A stretch of DNA of 64,000 nt, taken from contig NZ_RJSG01000006.1 in NCBI RefSeq assembly GCF_003725775.1, positions 179,793-243,792 of the forward strand. Reading direction: 5' to 3'. Every line of letters begins with the position of its first letter. Positions within the stretch are counted from its first letter, which is position 1. Position numbers and translations under genes: made by a program. Shown in pieces: positions 33,690 through 43,433 of the stretch. Source of the DNA: Nocardioides marmorisolisilvae (GTDB lineage Bacteria; Actinomycetota; Actinomycetes; Propionibacteriales; Nocardioidaceae). The notes beneath the pieces are model-generated. The model saw only the letters and a list, made by a program, of their open reading frames with translations. It had not been told where the DNA came from and did not search any database.

Positions 33690-34316
33690 ATGAAGATCGC
33701 AGTGATCGGAACAGGCTCGGTCGGTCGCACGCTCACCGACGGGTTCCGCCGGATCGGGCACGACGTGGTCATCGGCACCCGCGACGTGGCGGAGACGCGC
33801 GGTCGCGCGGAGTGGGCAGACGAAGCGGCCCTGGTGCCGTTCGCCGAAGCCGGGGACGGCGCCGACCTGGTCGTGAACGCGACCGGGGGGAACGTGAGCG
33901 CCGACGCCCTCGCCCACGTGGACCTCGACGGCAAGGTCCTGCTCGACGTCGCGAACCCGCTCGACTTCTCGAACGGCTTCCCGCCGACGCTGACGGTCAA
34001 GGACACCGACAGCCTGGCCGAGCAGCTCCAGCGGGCGTTCCCCACGGCCCGGGTGGTGAAGTCGCTCAACACGGTCAACGCCGCCGTGATGGTGGAGCCG
34101 GCGAAGCTGCCGGGTGAGAGCACGATGTTCCTGGCCGGCGACGACGCCGAGGCCCGTGCGCTGGTGCGCGGTCTGCTGACCGACCTGGGCTGGGCCGACG
34201 TGGTCGAGTTCCCGAGCCTCGACGCCGCCCGCGGGCTGGAGATGTGGCTGCCGTTGTGGGTGCGGTTGATGGGGAACCTGGGCACCGCCGACTTCAACCT
34301 CAAGCTGGTGCGGTGA
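33690..34316 (+). CDS. NADPH-dependent F420 reductase-like NAD(P)-binding protein
   Basis: 208 residues. MKIAVIGTGSVGRTL is the Rossmann motif (GxGxxG) and IGTRD the cofactor-specificity loop. VVKSLNTVNAAVMVEP and MFLAGDDAEA are typical of the F420 reductase/coenzyme F420:NADP oxidoreductase fold. It may transfer hydride between NADPH and F420 or act on another substrate. The bidirectional promoter with the photolyase is suggestive. The next gene follows 44 bases later with its own -10 box. Confidence 0.75.
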   Translation: MKIAVIGTGSVGRTLTDGFRRIGHDVVIGTRDVAETRGRAEWADEAALVPFAEAGDGADLVVNATGGNVSADALAHVDLDGKVLLDVANPLDFSNGFPPTLTVKDTDSLAEQLQRAFPTARVVKSLNTVNAAVMVEPAKLPGESTMFLAGDDAEARALVRGLLTDLGWADVVEFPSLDAARGLEMWLPLWVRLMGNLGTADFNLKLVR

Positions 34317-34348
34317 CCGGGCGAAACCCGGCCGAAACCCGCGTTCAG

Positions 34349-34354
34349 TAAGGT
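34349..34354 (+). promoter_or_regulatory. -10 box TAAGGT, leaderless promoter for the ACT gene
   Basis: TAAGGT ends 6 bases before the ATG at 34361. Confidence 0.45.
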
Positions 34355-34360
34355 CGAGGC

Positions 34361-35002
34361 ATGTCCTACCTGCTGCGCGTCGAGCTCCCCGACGTCCCCG
34401 GTTCGCTGGGACGGCTGGCGAGCGCGATCGGTGCTGCCGGTGCCAACATCGAGGCCATCGAGATCGTGGCGAAGGACCCGGTCGCGGAGGTCGCGGTCGA
34501 CGACGTCTTCATCGAGGCGAACCCCGGCGTCATGCCGGACAGCATCGTCTCCGCCTGCACCGCGCTGGACGGCGTCCGCGTGCTGTGGATCTCCCGGTAC
34601 GCCGCGGGCGGGAACCTGTTCCTCGACCTCGAAGCCGTCGAGTCGATGACCCAGAACCCCGCGGGCGCGATCCAGACGCTGGTCGACGCCCTGCCTGAGG
34701 TCTTCCGCGTGGACTGGGGCGTGGTGATGACGCGGGAGGGGGACGGCGCCAAGATCACCCACGGCACCCCGGCCGCTCCGAGCGACGTGCCGCACGGCGT
34801 CACCTGGCCGGCGAACCTCGAGAAGGCCTCGGTGATCGACGTTCCCGAGGAGTGGTCCGAGCTGGTCGTCGCCGCCTCGCCGCTGAACTCCGACGAGCTG
34901 ATCGTGGTGGGCCGTCGTGGCGGCCCGGACTTCCAGGACTCCGAGATCGCGAGACTCGCGCACCTCGTCGCCATGGCCGCGTCCCTGCGCCGCAACGCCT
35001 AG
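34361..35002 (+). CDS. ACT domain-containing protein
   Basis: 213 residues. An N-terminal ACT domain (about 1-75) begins SYLLRVELPDVPGSLGRLASAIG with the Pro-Gly ligand-site motif VPGSLGRLA. The rest contains LPEVFRVDWGVV and VGRRGGPDFQDSEI, which looks like a GAF-type sensor half. ACT domains bind amino acids and control enzymes. The protein has no attached enzyme, so it is likely a regulator. Its target is not known. It lies just before recC. Confidence 0.75.
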   Translation: MSYLLRVELPDVPGSLGRLASAIGAAGANIEAIEIVAKDPVAEVAVDDVFIEANPGVMPDSIVSACTALDGVRVLWISRYAAGGNLFLDLEAVESMTQNPAGAIQTLVDALPEVFRVDWGVVMTREGDGAKITHGTPAAPSDVPHGVTWPANLEKASVIDVPEEWSELVVAASPLNSDELIVVGRRGGPDFQDSEIARLAHLVAMAASLRRNA

Positions 35003-35026
35003 GACGTTTGCGTCGGGTCTCACCGC

Positions 35027-35032
35027 TAGCCT
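35027..35032 (+). promoter_or_regulatory. -10 box TAGCCT, leaderless promoter for recC
   Basis: TAGCCT ends 6 bases before the GTG at 35039. Confidence 0.5.
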
Positions 35033-35038
35033 GCCGAC

Positions 35039-38000
35039 GTGACCCTGCACCTGCACCACGCCGACAGCACCGACGTGCTGGCCGGTGCACTGGCGCAGGT
35101 GCTGGCGCAACCGCTGGCCGACCCCTTCGCGCAGGAGGTCGTGGTGGTCCCGGCCAAGGGCGTCGAGCGCTGGTTGGCCCAGCGGCTCTCGCACCGGCTC
35201 GGCGCCGGCTCGGGCCAGGACGGCGTGTGCGCGGGAGTCCGGTTCCTGAGCCCGCGCTCGCTGGTCGCGCTGCTCACCGGGACCGAGCGCACCGATCCCT
35301 GGGACCCCGACCGACTGGTGTGGCCGCTGCTCGAGGTGATCGACGCAAGTCTCGACGAGGACTGGTGCGCCACGTTGGCGCGGCACCTCGGCCGGGAGGA
35401 GACCGGCGTCGAGGCCGAGCTGCGCGAGGGGCGCCGCTACTCGGTCGCGCGTCGGCTGGCCGGCCTGTTCACCGGGTACGCCGCCCAGCGCCCGGCCCTG
35501 GTGACCGCGTGGCGCGAAGGACGGGACGAGGACGGCATCGGGCACCGCCTGGACGACGACCTGCTCTGGCAGCCGCAGCTCTGGCGCGGCCTGCTCGACC
35601 GGGTCGACGCACCACCTCCCGACGTACGGCACGCCGCGACGCTGGAGAAGCTGCACGCCGGCGGTGACGACCTCGACCTGCCCGGGCGACTCTCGCTGTT
35701 CGGCCACACGCGACTGCCGGAGACCGAGATCGAGCTCCTCGCCGCTCTGGGGGACCACCGCGACGTGCACCTGTGGCTGCCGCAGGTCTCGGCTTCGCTC
35801 GCCGACGACCTGACGGAAGCGGTGGCCGGCGGGCGGGTGCCACGGTCGGCGGACGGGACCGCGCACCTGGTCGGCCACCCGCTGCTCGCCTCGCTCGGAC
35901 GGGACGCGCGGGAGCTGCAGCGCTCGCTGGCCGGGGTCGGGGTGACGGAAGCGATCGTCGAACCGAGCCACGCCCCCGAGCGGTCGGGGCTGCTCGGCTG
36001 GCTCCAGCACGACCTGCGCGCGAACGCGGTCGCCCCCGCTGACCTGGCGTCCGCGCGGACCCACGACCACGGCGACCGCTCGGTGCAGGTGCACGCCTGC
36101 CACGGACCGGCCCGCCAGGTCGACGTCCTCCGCGAGGTGCTCGTCGGTCTGCTGGCCGACGACCCGACGCTGGAACCGCGCGACATCCTGGTGATGTGCC
36201 CGGACGTCGAGACGTTCGCTCCGCTGATCGAGGCGGGGTTCGGGCTCGGGGAGGTCTCCGAGGGCAGCCACCCCGCGCACCGCCTCCGGGTCCGGCTCGC
36301 CGACCGGGGGTTGCAGAGCACCAACGCTCTGCTCGCCGTCGCCGGCCACCTCGTCGACCTCGTCGGCGGGCGTGCGACCGCGAGCCAGGTCCTCGACCTG
36401 CTCGCTGACGACGCGGTCCGTCGACGGTTCGGGTTCGACGACGACGACCTCGCGCAGCTGACCCGGTGGGTGGCGGACTCCGAGGTGCGCTGGGGTCTGA
36501 CGCGCGAGCACCGCACCGACTTCGGTCTCGGCGCCCTCGAGCAGAACACCTGGCGTGCCGGCCTGGACCGCGTCCTGGTCGGGGTGGCGATGGCCGAGGA
36601 GCAGGTGCTGCTCGGGCGGACCCTTCCGCTGGACGACGTCGGCTCGGGTTCGATCGACCTCGCCGGCCGGTTCGCCGAAGCCGTCGACCGGGTGCAGCGT
36701 GCGGTCGAGGACCTGCAGCAGGCCCGGTACGCCGGCGCCTGGGTCTCCGCTCTGTCCGCGGGCGTCCAGTCGCTCACCGCGGTCGACCGGGACGACGCCT
36801 GGCAGGTCGTTCAGCTGGAGCGCGAGCTGGCCTCGATCGGGAACGGTGCGGACGGCCAGCCCGTCCAGCTCCGCGTCGCGGACGTGCGTGCACTGCTGAC
36901 CCAGCGCCTGGCCGGCCGCCCGACGCGAGCCAACTTCCGGACCGGCACGCTGACCGTCTGCACGATGGTGCCGATGCGCTCGGTGCCGCACCGGGTGGTC
37001 TGCCTGCTCGGGCTCGACGACGGGGTCTTCCCGCGGACGACCACCGCCGACGGCGACGACGTGCTCGCCCGTGACCCGCTGACCGGCGAGCGCGACCCGC
37101 GCAGCGAGGACCGTCAGCTGCTGCTCGACGCCGTGCTGGCCGCGACCGAGACCCTAGTCATCACCTACTCGGGCGCGAGCGAGCACACCGGTCAGCCCCG
37201 GCCCCCGGCAGTTCCCGTCGGCGAGCTGCTCGACGCGCTGGACCGCACCTCCGCGGCCCCGGTCCGTGACCGGGTGCTGATCACCCACCCGCTCCAGCCC
37301 TTCGACCCCCGGAACCTCGTGCCGGGAGAACTGGGCACCCCCGGTCCGTTCAGCTTCGACGCCGCGGCCCGTGCCGGGGCGCTCGCCGCCCGGCACCCGC
37401 TCCCGGTCCCGCCGTTCCTGGGTGCTCCGGTCCCGACCGAGCCCGAGGCCGACGTCACGCTCGCGGAGCTCCTGGACTTCTACCGCAATCCCGCACGGGC
37501 GTTGCTGCGACGGCTCGACATCGCCACCGCCTACGACGCCGACGAGATCCGGGACGCCATCCCGATCGACCTCGACAGCCTGGAGACCTGGTCGGTCGGC
37601 GACCGGATCGTGTCCTCGCTGCTCACCGGTGCCGACCCGCAGGCGTGCATCGACGCCGAGCTGACCCGGGGTTCGCTCCCGCCCGGGGACCTCGCCCCGG
37701 AGCGCCTCACCGAGATCCTGCGGAACGCCGAGGAGGTGCTGAACAGCAGCGCACCGGTGCGGGTGGGTGACCCGCGCTCGCTCGACGTCGTCGTCGACCT
37801 GGGCGGCGGCCGCCGCCTGGTCGGCGCGGTGCCCGGGATCTACGGCGACGCGGTCGTCCGGCTCACCTACTCCTCGCTGCGGGCGAAGCCGGCGCTCGGG
37901 CTGTGGCTCGACCTGCTGGCCGCACAGGCTGCCCTGCCCGACGAGCAGCTGACCGGGCACGCCTTCGGCAAGGGCTCGGCCCGCAAGCGCGGCCAGGCCT

Positions 38001-38329
38001 CGATGGGCCCGGTGAGCGCCGAGTTCGCCCGGGACCACCTGCGTCGGCTCGTCGAGATCCGCGACCGTGGCCTGACCGAGCTCGCACCGCTCCCGCTCGC
38101 CACCGGCCGCGCCTGGGCCGTCGGCCGCGAGCAGAGCCTGAACAAGGCGAGCTGGCAGGCCAAGGACGCCTGGGCCGCGAGCGACAGCTCGCCGGTCCCG
38201 GGCGAGAACGAGGACGTCGCGTTCGTCCGGCTGCTCGGGACACGGGCACCGGTGGAGGCGCTGGTCGGCCTGGAGTCGATCGCCACCGCGGTCTGGGGAC
38301 CGCTGCTCCAGTACGAGCGGGGGTGGTGA
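35039..38329 (+). CDS. recC: Exodeoxyribonuclease V subunit gamma (RecC)
   Basis: 1096 residues from a GTG start. It starts TLHLHHADSTDVLAGAL, and contains EVVVVPAKGVERWLAQRLS, the RecC start block. Later blocks are RVVCLLGLDDGVFPRTT and LVITYSGASEHTGQPRPPAVP. RecC is the helicase-like subunit that scans for Chi; it has lost ATPase motifs. It is the first gene of an operon recC-recB-recD, coupled by GTGA overlaps, which makes the full RecBCD helicase-nuclease for double-strand break repair. Confidence 0.93.
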   Translation: MTLHLHHADSTDVLAGALAQVLAQPLADPFAQEVVVVPAKGVERWLAQRLSHRLGAGSGQDGVCAGVRFLSPRSLVALLTGTERTDPWDPDRLVWPLLEVIDASLDEDWCATLARHLGREETGVEAELREGRRYSVARRLAGLFTGYAAQRPALVTAWREGRDEDGIGHRLDDDLLWQPQLWRGLLDRVDAPPPDVRHAATLEKLHAGGDDLDLPGRLSLFGHTRLPETEIELLAALGDHRDVHLWLPQVSASLADDLTEAVAGGRVPRSADGTAHLVGHPLLASLGRDARELQRSLAGVGVTEAIVEPSHAPERSGLLGWLQHDLRANAVAPADLASARTHDHGDRSVQVHACHGPARQVDVLREVLVGLLADDPTLEPRDILVMCPDVETFAPLIEAGFGLGEVSEGSHPAHRLRVRLADRGLQSTNALLAVAGHLVDLVGGRATASQVLDLLADDAVRRRFGFDDDDLAQLTRWVADSEVRWGLTREHRTDFGLGALEQNTWRAGLDRVLVGVAMAEEQVLLGRTLPLDDVGSGSIDLAGRFAEAVDRVQRAVEDLQQARYAGAWVSALSAGVQSLTAVDRDDAWQVVQLERELASIGNGADGQPVQLRVADVRALLTQRLAGRPTRANFRTGTLTVCTMVPMRSVPHRVVCLLGLDDGVFPRTTTADGDDVLARDPLTGERDPRSEDRQLLLDAVLAATETLVITYSGASEHTGQPRPPAVPVGELLDALDRTSAAPVRDRVLITHPLQPFDPRNLVPGELGTPGPFSFDAAARAGALAARHPLPVPPFLGAPVPTEPEADVTLAELLDFYRNPARALLRRLDIATAYDADEIRDAIPIDLDSLETWSVGDRIVSSLLTGADPQACIDAELTRGSLPPGDLAPERLTEILRNAEEVLNSSAPVRVGDPRSLDVVVDLGGGRRLVGAVPGIYGDAVVRLTYSSLRAKPALGLWLDLLAAQAALPDEQLTGHAFGKGSARKRGQASMGPVSAEFARDHLRRLVEIRDRGLTELAPLPLATGRAWAVGREQSLNKASWQAKDAWAASDSSPVPGENEDVAFVRLLGTRAPVEALVGLESIATAVWGPLLQYERGW

Positions 38330-41300
38330 GGGTGGAGGAGTTCGACATCCGCGCCCCGCTGCCGACCGGGACCGTCCTGCTCGAGGCGAGTGCGGGCACC
38401 GGCAAGACCTGGACGATCGCGGCGCTGGTCGCCCGCTACGTGGCCGAGGGTGAGGCCACCCTGGACCAGCTGCTGGTCGTCACCTTCGGACGTGCCGCGA
38501 GCCAGGAGCTGCGCGAGCGAGTCCGGGAACGTCTCGTCGCCCTCGAGGGGGTGCTGTCCGACCTGGTGCTCACCGGATCGACGACCCGCGAGCGCGACGA
38601 CCTGGTCGACCTCGTGGTCGCCGTGGACGAGACCGAGCTGCGGAGACGACGCGGACTGGTGCGCGACGCGCTGACGTCGTTCGACTCCGCAGCCATCGTC
38701 ACCATCCACCAGTTCTGCCACATGGTGCTCAAGGGCCTCGGCGTCGCGGGGGACACCGACGCCGGCGCGACCCTGGTCGAGGATCTCGACGACCTGCTCG
38801 TGGAGGTGGTCGACGACCTCTACCTGCGCGACCACGCCGACGCCACGTCCGCGCAGGCCTTCCCCCGCAAGGAAGCGCTCACGCTCGGCCGCGAAGCGGT
38901 GCGCGACCCGCGCGCGCGGCTGGAGCCGGCCGATGCGCCCGAGGACAGCATCGCGGGCATCCGGGTCGCGTTCGCCGGCAAGGTGCGCACCGAGTTCGAC
39001 CTGCGCAAGCGCCGCCTCGGCGTGCTCTCCTACGACGACCTGCTCGGTCAGCTCGCCGACGCCCTGGAGGATTCCGACGCCCCGGCCCGCTCCCGCATGC
39101 GTCAGCGGTGGTCGGTGGTGCTGGTCGACGAGTTCCAGGACACCGACCCGGTGCAGTGGCAGGTCTTCGACCGGGCGTTCAGCGGCGTGGCGACGATGGT
39201 GCTCATCGGCGACCCGAAGCAGGCGATCTACGCCTTCCGGGGTGGCGACGTCTTCACCTACCTCCAGGCCAAGCAGTCGGCGGACGTGCACCAGACCCTC
39301 GGCGTGAACCGGCGCAGCGACGCCGGCCTGCTCGCGCAGGTGCAGGTGGTGCTCGAGGGTGCCGAGCTCGGGAGCCCGGAGATCGTCGTGCTGCCCGTCG
39401 AGGCCAGCCAGCCGGCCTCGCGACTGGCGGCACCGGGCGCCCCGTTCACGGTCCGGGTGCTCACCCGCGAGGACCTCGGCGCGCCGCCCAACAAGCTGGC
39501 CACCGTCGGCGGGGTGAACCAGCGCATCGCGGCGGACGCCGCAGCGCAGGTCAAGCAGCTGCTGACCTGCGGCGCGACCTTCGTCGACGAGACCGGGGAG
39601 CGGGAGCTCACGGCGGGTGACATCGCGGTGCTGGCGTACCGACGTGCGCACCTGGACCAGGTTCGCGAGGCGCTCGCCGAGGTCGGCGTACCGGCGGTGA
39701 TCGCGGGGGGTGGCAGTGTCTTCGACACGCCTGCGGCCGCCGAGTGGCGCTCGCTCCTGGAGGCCCTCGAGCAGCCGCACCGCTCGGCGCGGGTGCGTGC
39801 TGCCGCGGTCACGTCCTTCTACGGGTACACGGTGGCCGACCTCGTCGACGGTGGTGACACGCTCACCGAGCAGCTCTCCGACCGGTTGCGGGACGTGGCA
39901 GCGCTGCTCGGCGAGCGCGGGGTTGCCGCGGTCTTCGAGACGGCCGTCGCGCGTGACGGACTCAACGCCCGTGTCCTCGGCCGGGTCGGGGGTGAGCGCC
40001 ACCTCACCGACCTGCGGCACGTGGCCGAGTCGCTGCACGACGTGGCCAGCCGCGAGCGCCTCGGCCTGGTCGCCCTGCTCGCCTGGATGCGTGAGCAGAT
40101 GTCCGAGGAGCTGACCCAGACCGCGACCGAGCGCACCCGCCGCCTCGACAGCGACGCCCACGCCGTGCAGCTGGTCACCGTCCACGGGAGCAAGGGCCTG
40201 GAGTACCCGGTGGTGCTGCTCCCCTTCGTCTCGGACCGGTACGGCGGCAGGAAGGCCGAGGTGCTGGCCTACCACGACGAGACCGGCGAGCGCGTCGTGC
40301 ACGTCGGAGGCTCCGACGGCCGGCCGGCAGCGCTCGACAACCAGACCAAGGCCGAGGACGACGGCGAGTCGTTGCGCTTGCTCTACGTGGCGATGACCCG
40401 GGCGAAGTCCCGGTTGATCGCGTGGTGGGCGGCCGGCAACAACGTCCCGACGTCGCCGCTGAACCGGCTGCTGCTCGGGCGCAAGCCGGGGGACGGGGGC
40501 TCGGCGCCGCGCGTCGAGCCGGGACCCGATGCCGAGGTCGTCCGCTGGCTGCGGGCGTGGGAGGGGCGCCGGGGGCCGGCCGTCCAGCAGGCGCTGGCGG
40601 TCGACGTCGACCCGGCACCGTTGCCGGCTGACGAGCGGGAGCTGGCGGTGCGGACGTTCTCGCGGGTCGTCGACACCGCGTGGCGGCGCACCTCCTACTC
40701 GTCGTTGTCCGCGGCCGGGGCCGCGCACGCCGAACCAGCGGTGGGCAGCGAACCCGAGTCCGCACCCCGCGACGACGAGGAGATGGGTCCGGACGCGGTG
40801 ATCGCCGAGCCGTTGGACGACGCCGCGCTCCGCTCGCCGATGGCTGACCTCCCGGTGGGTGCCACCTTCGGTTCGCTGGTGCACGCGGTCCTGGAGCACA
40901 CCGATCCCGCAGCACCCGATCACGACGGCGACCTGCGATCCGCGATCAGCGCCGAGATCGCCGAGCAGCTGCTGGCCTGGCCGCAGGACGTCGACGCCGA
41001 GGCGCTCGCGGACGCCCTGCTGGCCGTCTACGCGAGCCCGCTCGGTCCGCTGGTCGGGGAGGCGACCCTGGGCACCATCGCGATGGCCGACCGGCTCTGC
41101 GAGCTCGACTTCGAGATGCCGCTGGCCGGCGGTGACCTCGCCCGCACCACCCGGGCCGACGTGCGCCTGGCCGACGTGGGCCCGCTGCTGCTCGCGCACC
41201 TGCCTGAGGGGGACCCGGTCCGCGGCTACGCCGAGGCACTCCGCGACCCGGCCCTCGGTTACCAGCCGCTGGTCGGGTACCTGACCGGCTCGATCGACGT

Positions 41301-41691
41301 CGTGCTGCGGATCGGGGACCGGTTCCTGGTCGTCGACTACAAGACCAACTGGCTCGGACCGCGCGAGGCGGAGCTGACCGCGCTCGCCTACGCCCCCGAC
41401 GCCCTCGACGGCGCCATGGGTCACTCCGACTACCCGCTGCAGGCGCTCCTCTACGCCGTGGTGCTGCACCGCTTCCTGCGCTGGCGCCTGCCCGGTTACG
41501 ACCCGTCCGAGCACATCGGCGGCGTCCTCTACCTCTACCTGCGCGGGATGTGCGGACCCGAGACACCGACCTTCCGGCACCGGGGGCAGGACGGCAACCC
41601 GGCCGGCATCTTCTCCTGGCAGCCGCCGGTCGCCCTGGTGCTCGCCCTCTCCGACCTGCTGGACGGCGTGACGGAGGTGAGGTCGGCGTGA
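38326..41691 (+). CDS. recB: Exodeoxyribonuclease V subunit beta (RecB)
   Basis: 1121 residues from the GTG overlapping the recC stop (an alternative is GTG 38332). Walker A is EASAGTGKT, Walker B is VLVDEFQDTD, and GDPKQAIYAFRGGD is a helicase motif of UvrD/Rep type. VTVHGSKGLEYPVVLLPF and YVAMTRAK are later motifs. The C-terminal nuclease has FLVVDYKTNW, the D-x-K catalytic signature. It is a 3'-5' helicase with the only nuclease site of the complex. The length is normal. Confidence 0.95.
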   Translation: MRVEEFDIRAPLPTGTVLLEASAGTGKTWTIAALVARYVAEGEATLDQLLVVTFGRAASQELRERVRERLVALEGVLSDLVLTGSTTRERDDLVDLVVAVDETELRRRRGLVRDALTSFDSAAIVTIHQFCHMVLKGLGVAGDTDAGATLVEDLDDLLVEVVDDLYLRDHADATSAQAFPRKEALTLGREAVRDPRARLEPADAPEDSIAGIRVAFAGKVRTEFDLRKRRLGVLSYDDLLGQLADALEDSDAPARSRMRQRWSVVLVDEFQDTDPVQWQVFDRAFSGVATMVLIGDPKQAIYAFRGGDVFTYLQAKQSADVHQTLGVNRRSDAGLLAQVQVVLEGAELGSPEIVVLPVEASQPASRLAAPGAPFTVRVLTREDLGAPPNKLATVGGVNQRIAADAAAQVKQLLTCGATFVDETGERELTAGDIAVLAYRRAHLDQVREALAEVGVPAVIAGGGSVFDTPAAAEWRSLLEALEQPHRSARVRAAAVTSFYGYTVADLVDGGDTLTEQLSDRLRDVAALLGERGVAAVFETAVARDGLNARVLGRVGGERHLTDLRHVAESLHDVASRERLGLVALLAWMREQMSEELTQTATERTRRLDSDAHAVQLVTVHGSKGLEYPVVLLPFVSDRYGGRKAEVLAYHDETGERVVHVGGSDGRPAALDNQTKAEDDGESLRLLYVAMTRAKSRLIAWWAAGNNVPTSPLNRLLLGRKPGDGGSAPRVEPGPDAEVVRWLRAWEGRRGPAVQQALAVDVDPAPLPADERELAVRTFSRVVDTAWRRTSYSSLSAAGAAHAEPAVGSEPESAPRDDEEMGPDAVIAEPLDDAALRSPMADLPVGATFGSLVHAVLEHTDPAAPDHDGDLRSAISAEIAEQLLAWPQDVDAEALADALLAVYASPLGPLVGEATLGTIAMADRLCELDFEMPLAGGDLARTTRADVRLADVGPLLLAHLPEGDPVRGYAEALRDPALGYQPLVGYLTGSIDVVLRIGDRFLVVDYKTNWLGPREAELTALAYAPDALDGAMGHSDYPLQALLYAVVLHRFLRWRLPGYDPSEHIGGVLYLYLRGMCGPETPTFRHRGQDGNPAGIFSWQPPVALVLALSDLLDGVTEVRSA

Positions 41692-43433
41692 CCGAGATCT
41701 TCGAACCCACCGACGCCTGGGACCACCGCTTGGCCCTGGGTGCGAGCGGTGAGCTGGCCGAGCTCAACCTCGCCGGTGTGCTCACGGCGGCCGACGTGCA
41801 CGTGGCGCTGCGGATCGGCCGCATCGGCGGCGAGTCCGACCCGAGCGTGCTGCTCGCTGTCGCCCTCCTCGTGCGTGCGGTCCGGCACGGCTCGGTGTGC
41901 CTCGACCTGACGCGGGTCGCCGAGCTGGACGCCGACCGCGCCTGGCCGGAGCCGGACCGGTGGCTCGCCGCGGTGTCGGCGAGCCCGGTGACGGGGACGG
42001 CGCTGCAGGTGGAGGACGGACTGATCTACCTCGACCGCTACTGGCGGCAGGAGGGCGACGTCGTCGAGGACCTGCTCGCGCGGGTGGCTCGCCCGGCACC
42101 GCACGTCGACGAGCAGCGTGTCGAGCAGGCCCTGGGTCGGCTGTTCGCCGGGCCCACCTACGCCGAGCAGCGCGCGGCCGCCGACGCCTCGGTCCGGCGC
42201 TGGACCTCCGTGCTCACCGGCGGCCCCGGTACCGGCAAGACGACCACGCTGGCCCGGTTGCTCGCCGTGCTCACCGACGCCAGCGACGCGCCGCTGCGGA
42301 TCGCCCTGGCGGCACCGACCGGCAAGGCAGCGGCGCGGATGACCCAAGCCCTGGCCGAGGCGACGCGGGCCGAGGACTTCCCGCTCGCCGACCGGGTGCA
42401 CGTGGAAGGCCTGGAGGCCTCGACCCTGCACCGGTTGCTGGGCACCCGGCCGGACAACGGGACCAGGTTCCGGCACCACCGTGGCAACCGGCTCCCGCAC
42501 GACGTCGTGGTGGTGGACGAGACCTCGATGGTCTCGCTCACCCTGATGGCGCGCCTGGTGGAGGCGGTCCGCCCCGACGCGCGGCTCATCCTCGTCGGCG
42601 ACTCCGACCAGCTGGCCTCGGTCGAGGCCGGCGCCGTGCTGCACGACGTCGTCCTCGGCTTCCGCGACCGGGAGCCCTCGCCGGTGAGCCACCTGGTCAC
42701 CTCGCACCGGTTCGGCGACGCGATCGGTGCGCTCGCAGCGGCGGTCCGCGACGACCGGGCCGACGAGGCCTGGTCCGTGCTCGTCCAGGGCTCGGCGAAC
42801 ATCGAGCTCGTCGACCCCGCGGATGAATCGCGGATCCGCGAGCTGGTCGCGGGCCCGGCGTTCGAGGTGCGCGACCTGGCACTGGCCGGGGACGCTCGCG
42901 GAGCACTGGCAGCGCTGGAGTCGCACCGGCTGCTGTGCGCGCACCGGCAAGGCCCGTACGGCGTCGCGTGGTGGAACGAGCGCATCGAGCGCTGGATCGG
43001 CGAGCGCGACGGTCGGGACTGGTTGCCCGCCCACTACCCGGGCGAACCGCTGATCGTGAACAGCAACGACTACGGACTGCGCCTCTGGAACGGGGACACC
43101 GGGGTCGTGGTCGGCGAGGACGACGGCGACCGTACGGCGGTCTTCGACATCGGCGGAGAGGACCGGGTGCTCGCGCTCTCACGCCTGGCCGACGTCAGCA
43201 CCGCGCACGCGATCACCGTGCACCGCAGCCAGGGCAGCCAGTTCGGCACGGTCACGGTGCTGCTGCCCGAGCCGGAGTCGCTGATCCTCTCGCGCGAGCT
43301 CCTCTACACCGCGATCACCCGGGCGCGCGACGTCGTCCGGATCGTCGGGACCGAGGAGTCGCTGCGCGCCGCGATCGCACGGCCGGCGCAGCGCGCTTCC
43401 GGGCTCGCCGCCCGGCTCGCCCGACCTAGCTGA
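41688..43433 (+). CDS. recD: Exodeoxyribonuclease V subunit alpha (RecD)
   Basis: 581 residues from GTG 41688, overlapping the recB stop. Walker A is TGGPGTGKTTT, Walker B is VVVDETSMVS, and GDSDQLASVEAGAVL and ITVHRSQGSQFGTV are later SF1B motifs. It is the 5'-3' helicase of RecBCD. Its 3' end overlaps the convergent nitroreductase-family gene by 8 bases. Confidence 0.95.
   Translation: MTEIFEPTDAWDHRLALGASGELAELNLAGVLTAADVHVALRIGRIGGESDPSVLLAVALLVRAVRHGSVCLDLTRVAELDADRAWPEPDRWLAAVSASPVTGTALQVEDGLIYLDRYWRQEGDVVEDLLARVARPAPHVDEQRVEQALGRLFAGPTYAEQRAAADASVRRWTSVLTGGPGTGKTTTLARLLAVLTDASDAPLRIALAAPTGKAAARMTQALAEATRAEDFPLADRVHVEGLEASTLHRLLGTRPDNGTRFRHHRGNRLPHDVVVVDETSMVSLTLMARLVEAVRPDARLILVGDSDQLASVEAGAVLHDVVLGFRDREPSPVSHLVTSHRFGDAIGALAAAVRDDRADEAWSVLVQGSANIELVDPADESRIRELVAGPAFEVRDLALAGDARGALAALESHRLLCAHRQGPYGVAWWNERIERWIGERDGRDWLPAHYPGEPLIVNSNDYGLRLWNGDTGVVVGEDDGDRTAVFDIGGEDRVLALSRLADVSTAHAITVHRSQGSQFGTVTVLLPEPESLILSRELLYTAITRARDVVRIVGTEESLRAAIARPAQRASGLAARLARPS

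Noticed and set aside
34317..34345. Short inverted repeat CCGGG-CGAAA-CCCGG after the F420-reductase-like gene, as a terminator
   Set aside because: A 5-bp stem is too weak, and the next gene's promoter follows at once.
33662..36991. Minus-strand open frame of more than 1000 codons opposite the F420-reductase-like, ACT and recC genes
   Set aside because: Three confident genes occupy the plus strand; the reverse frame has low-complexity composition.
37867..41580. Long minus-strand open frame opposite recC/recB
   Set aside because: The plus strand encodes RecC and RecB with all motifs; the antisense frame is a GC-bias artefact.
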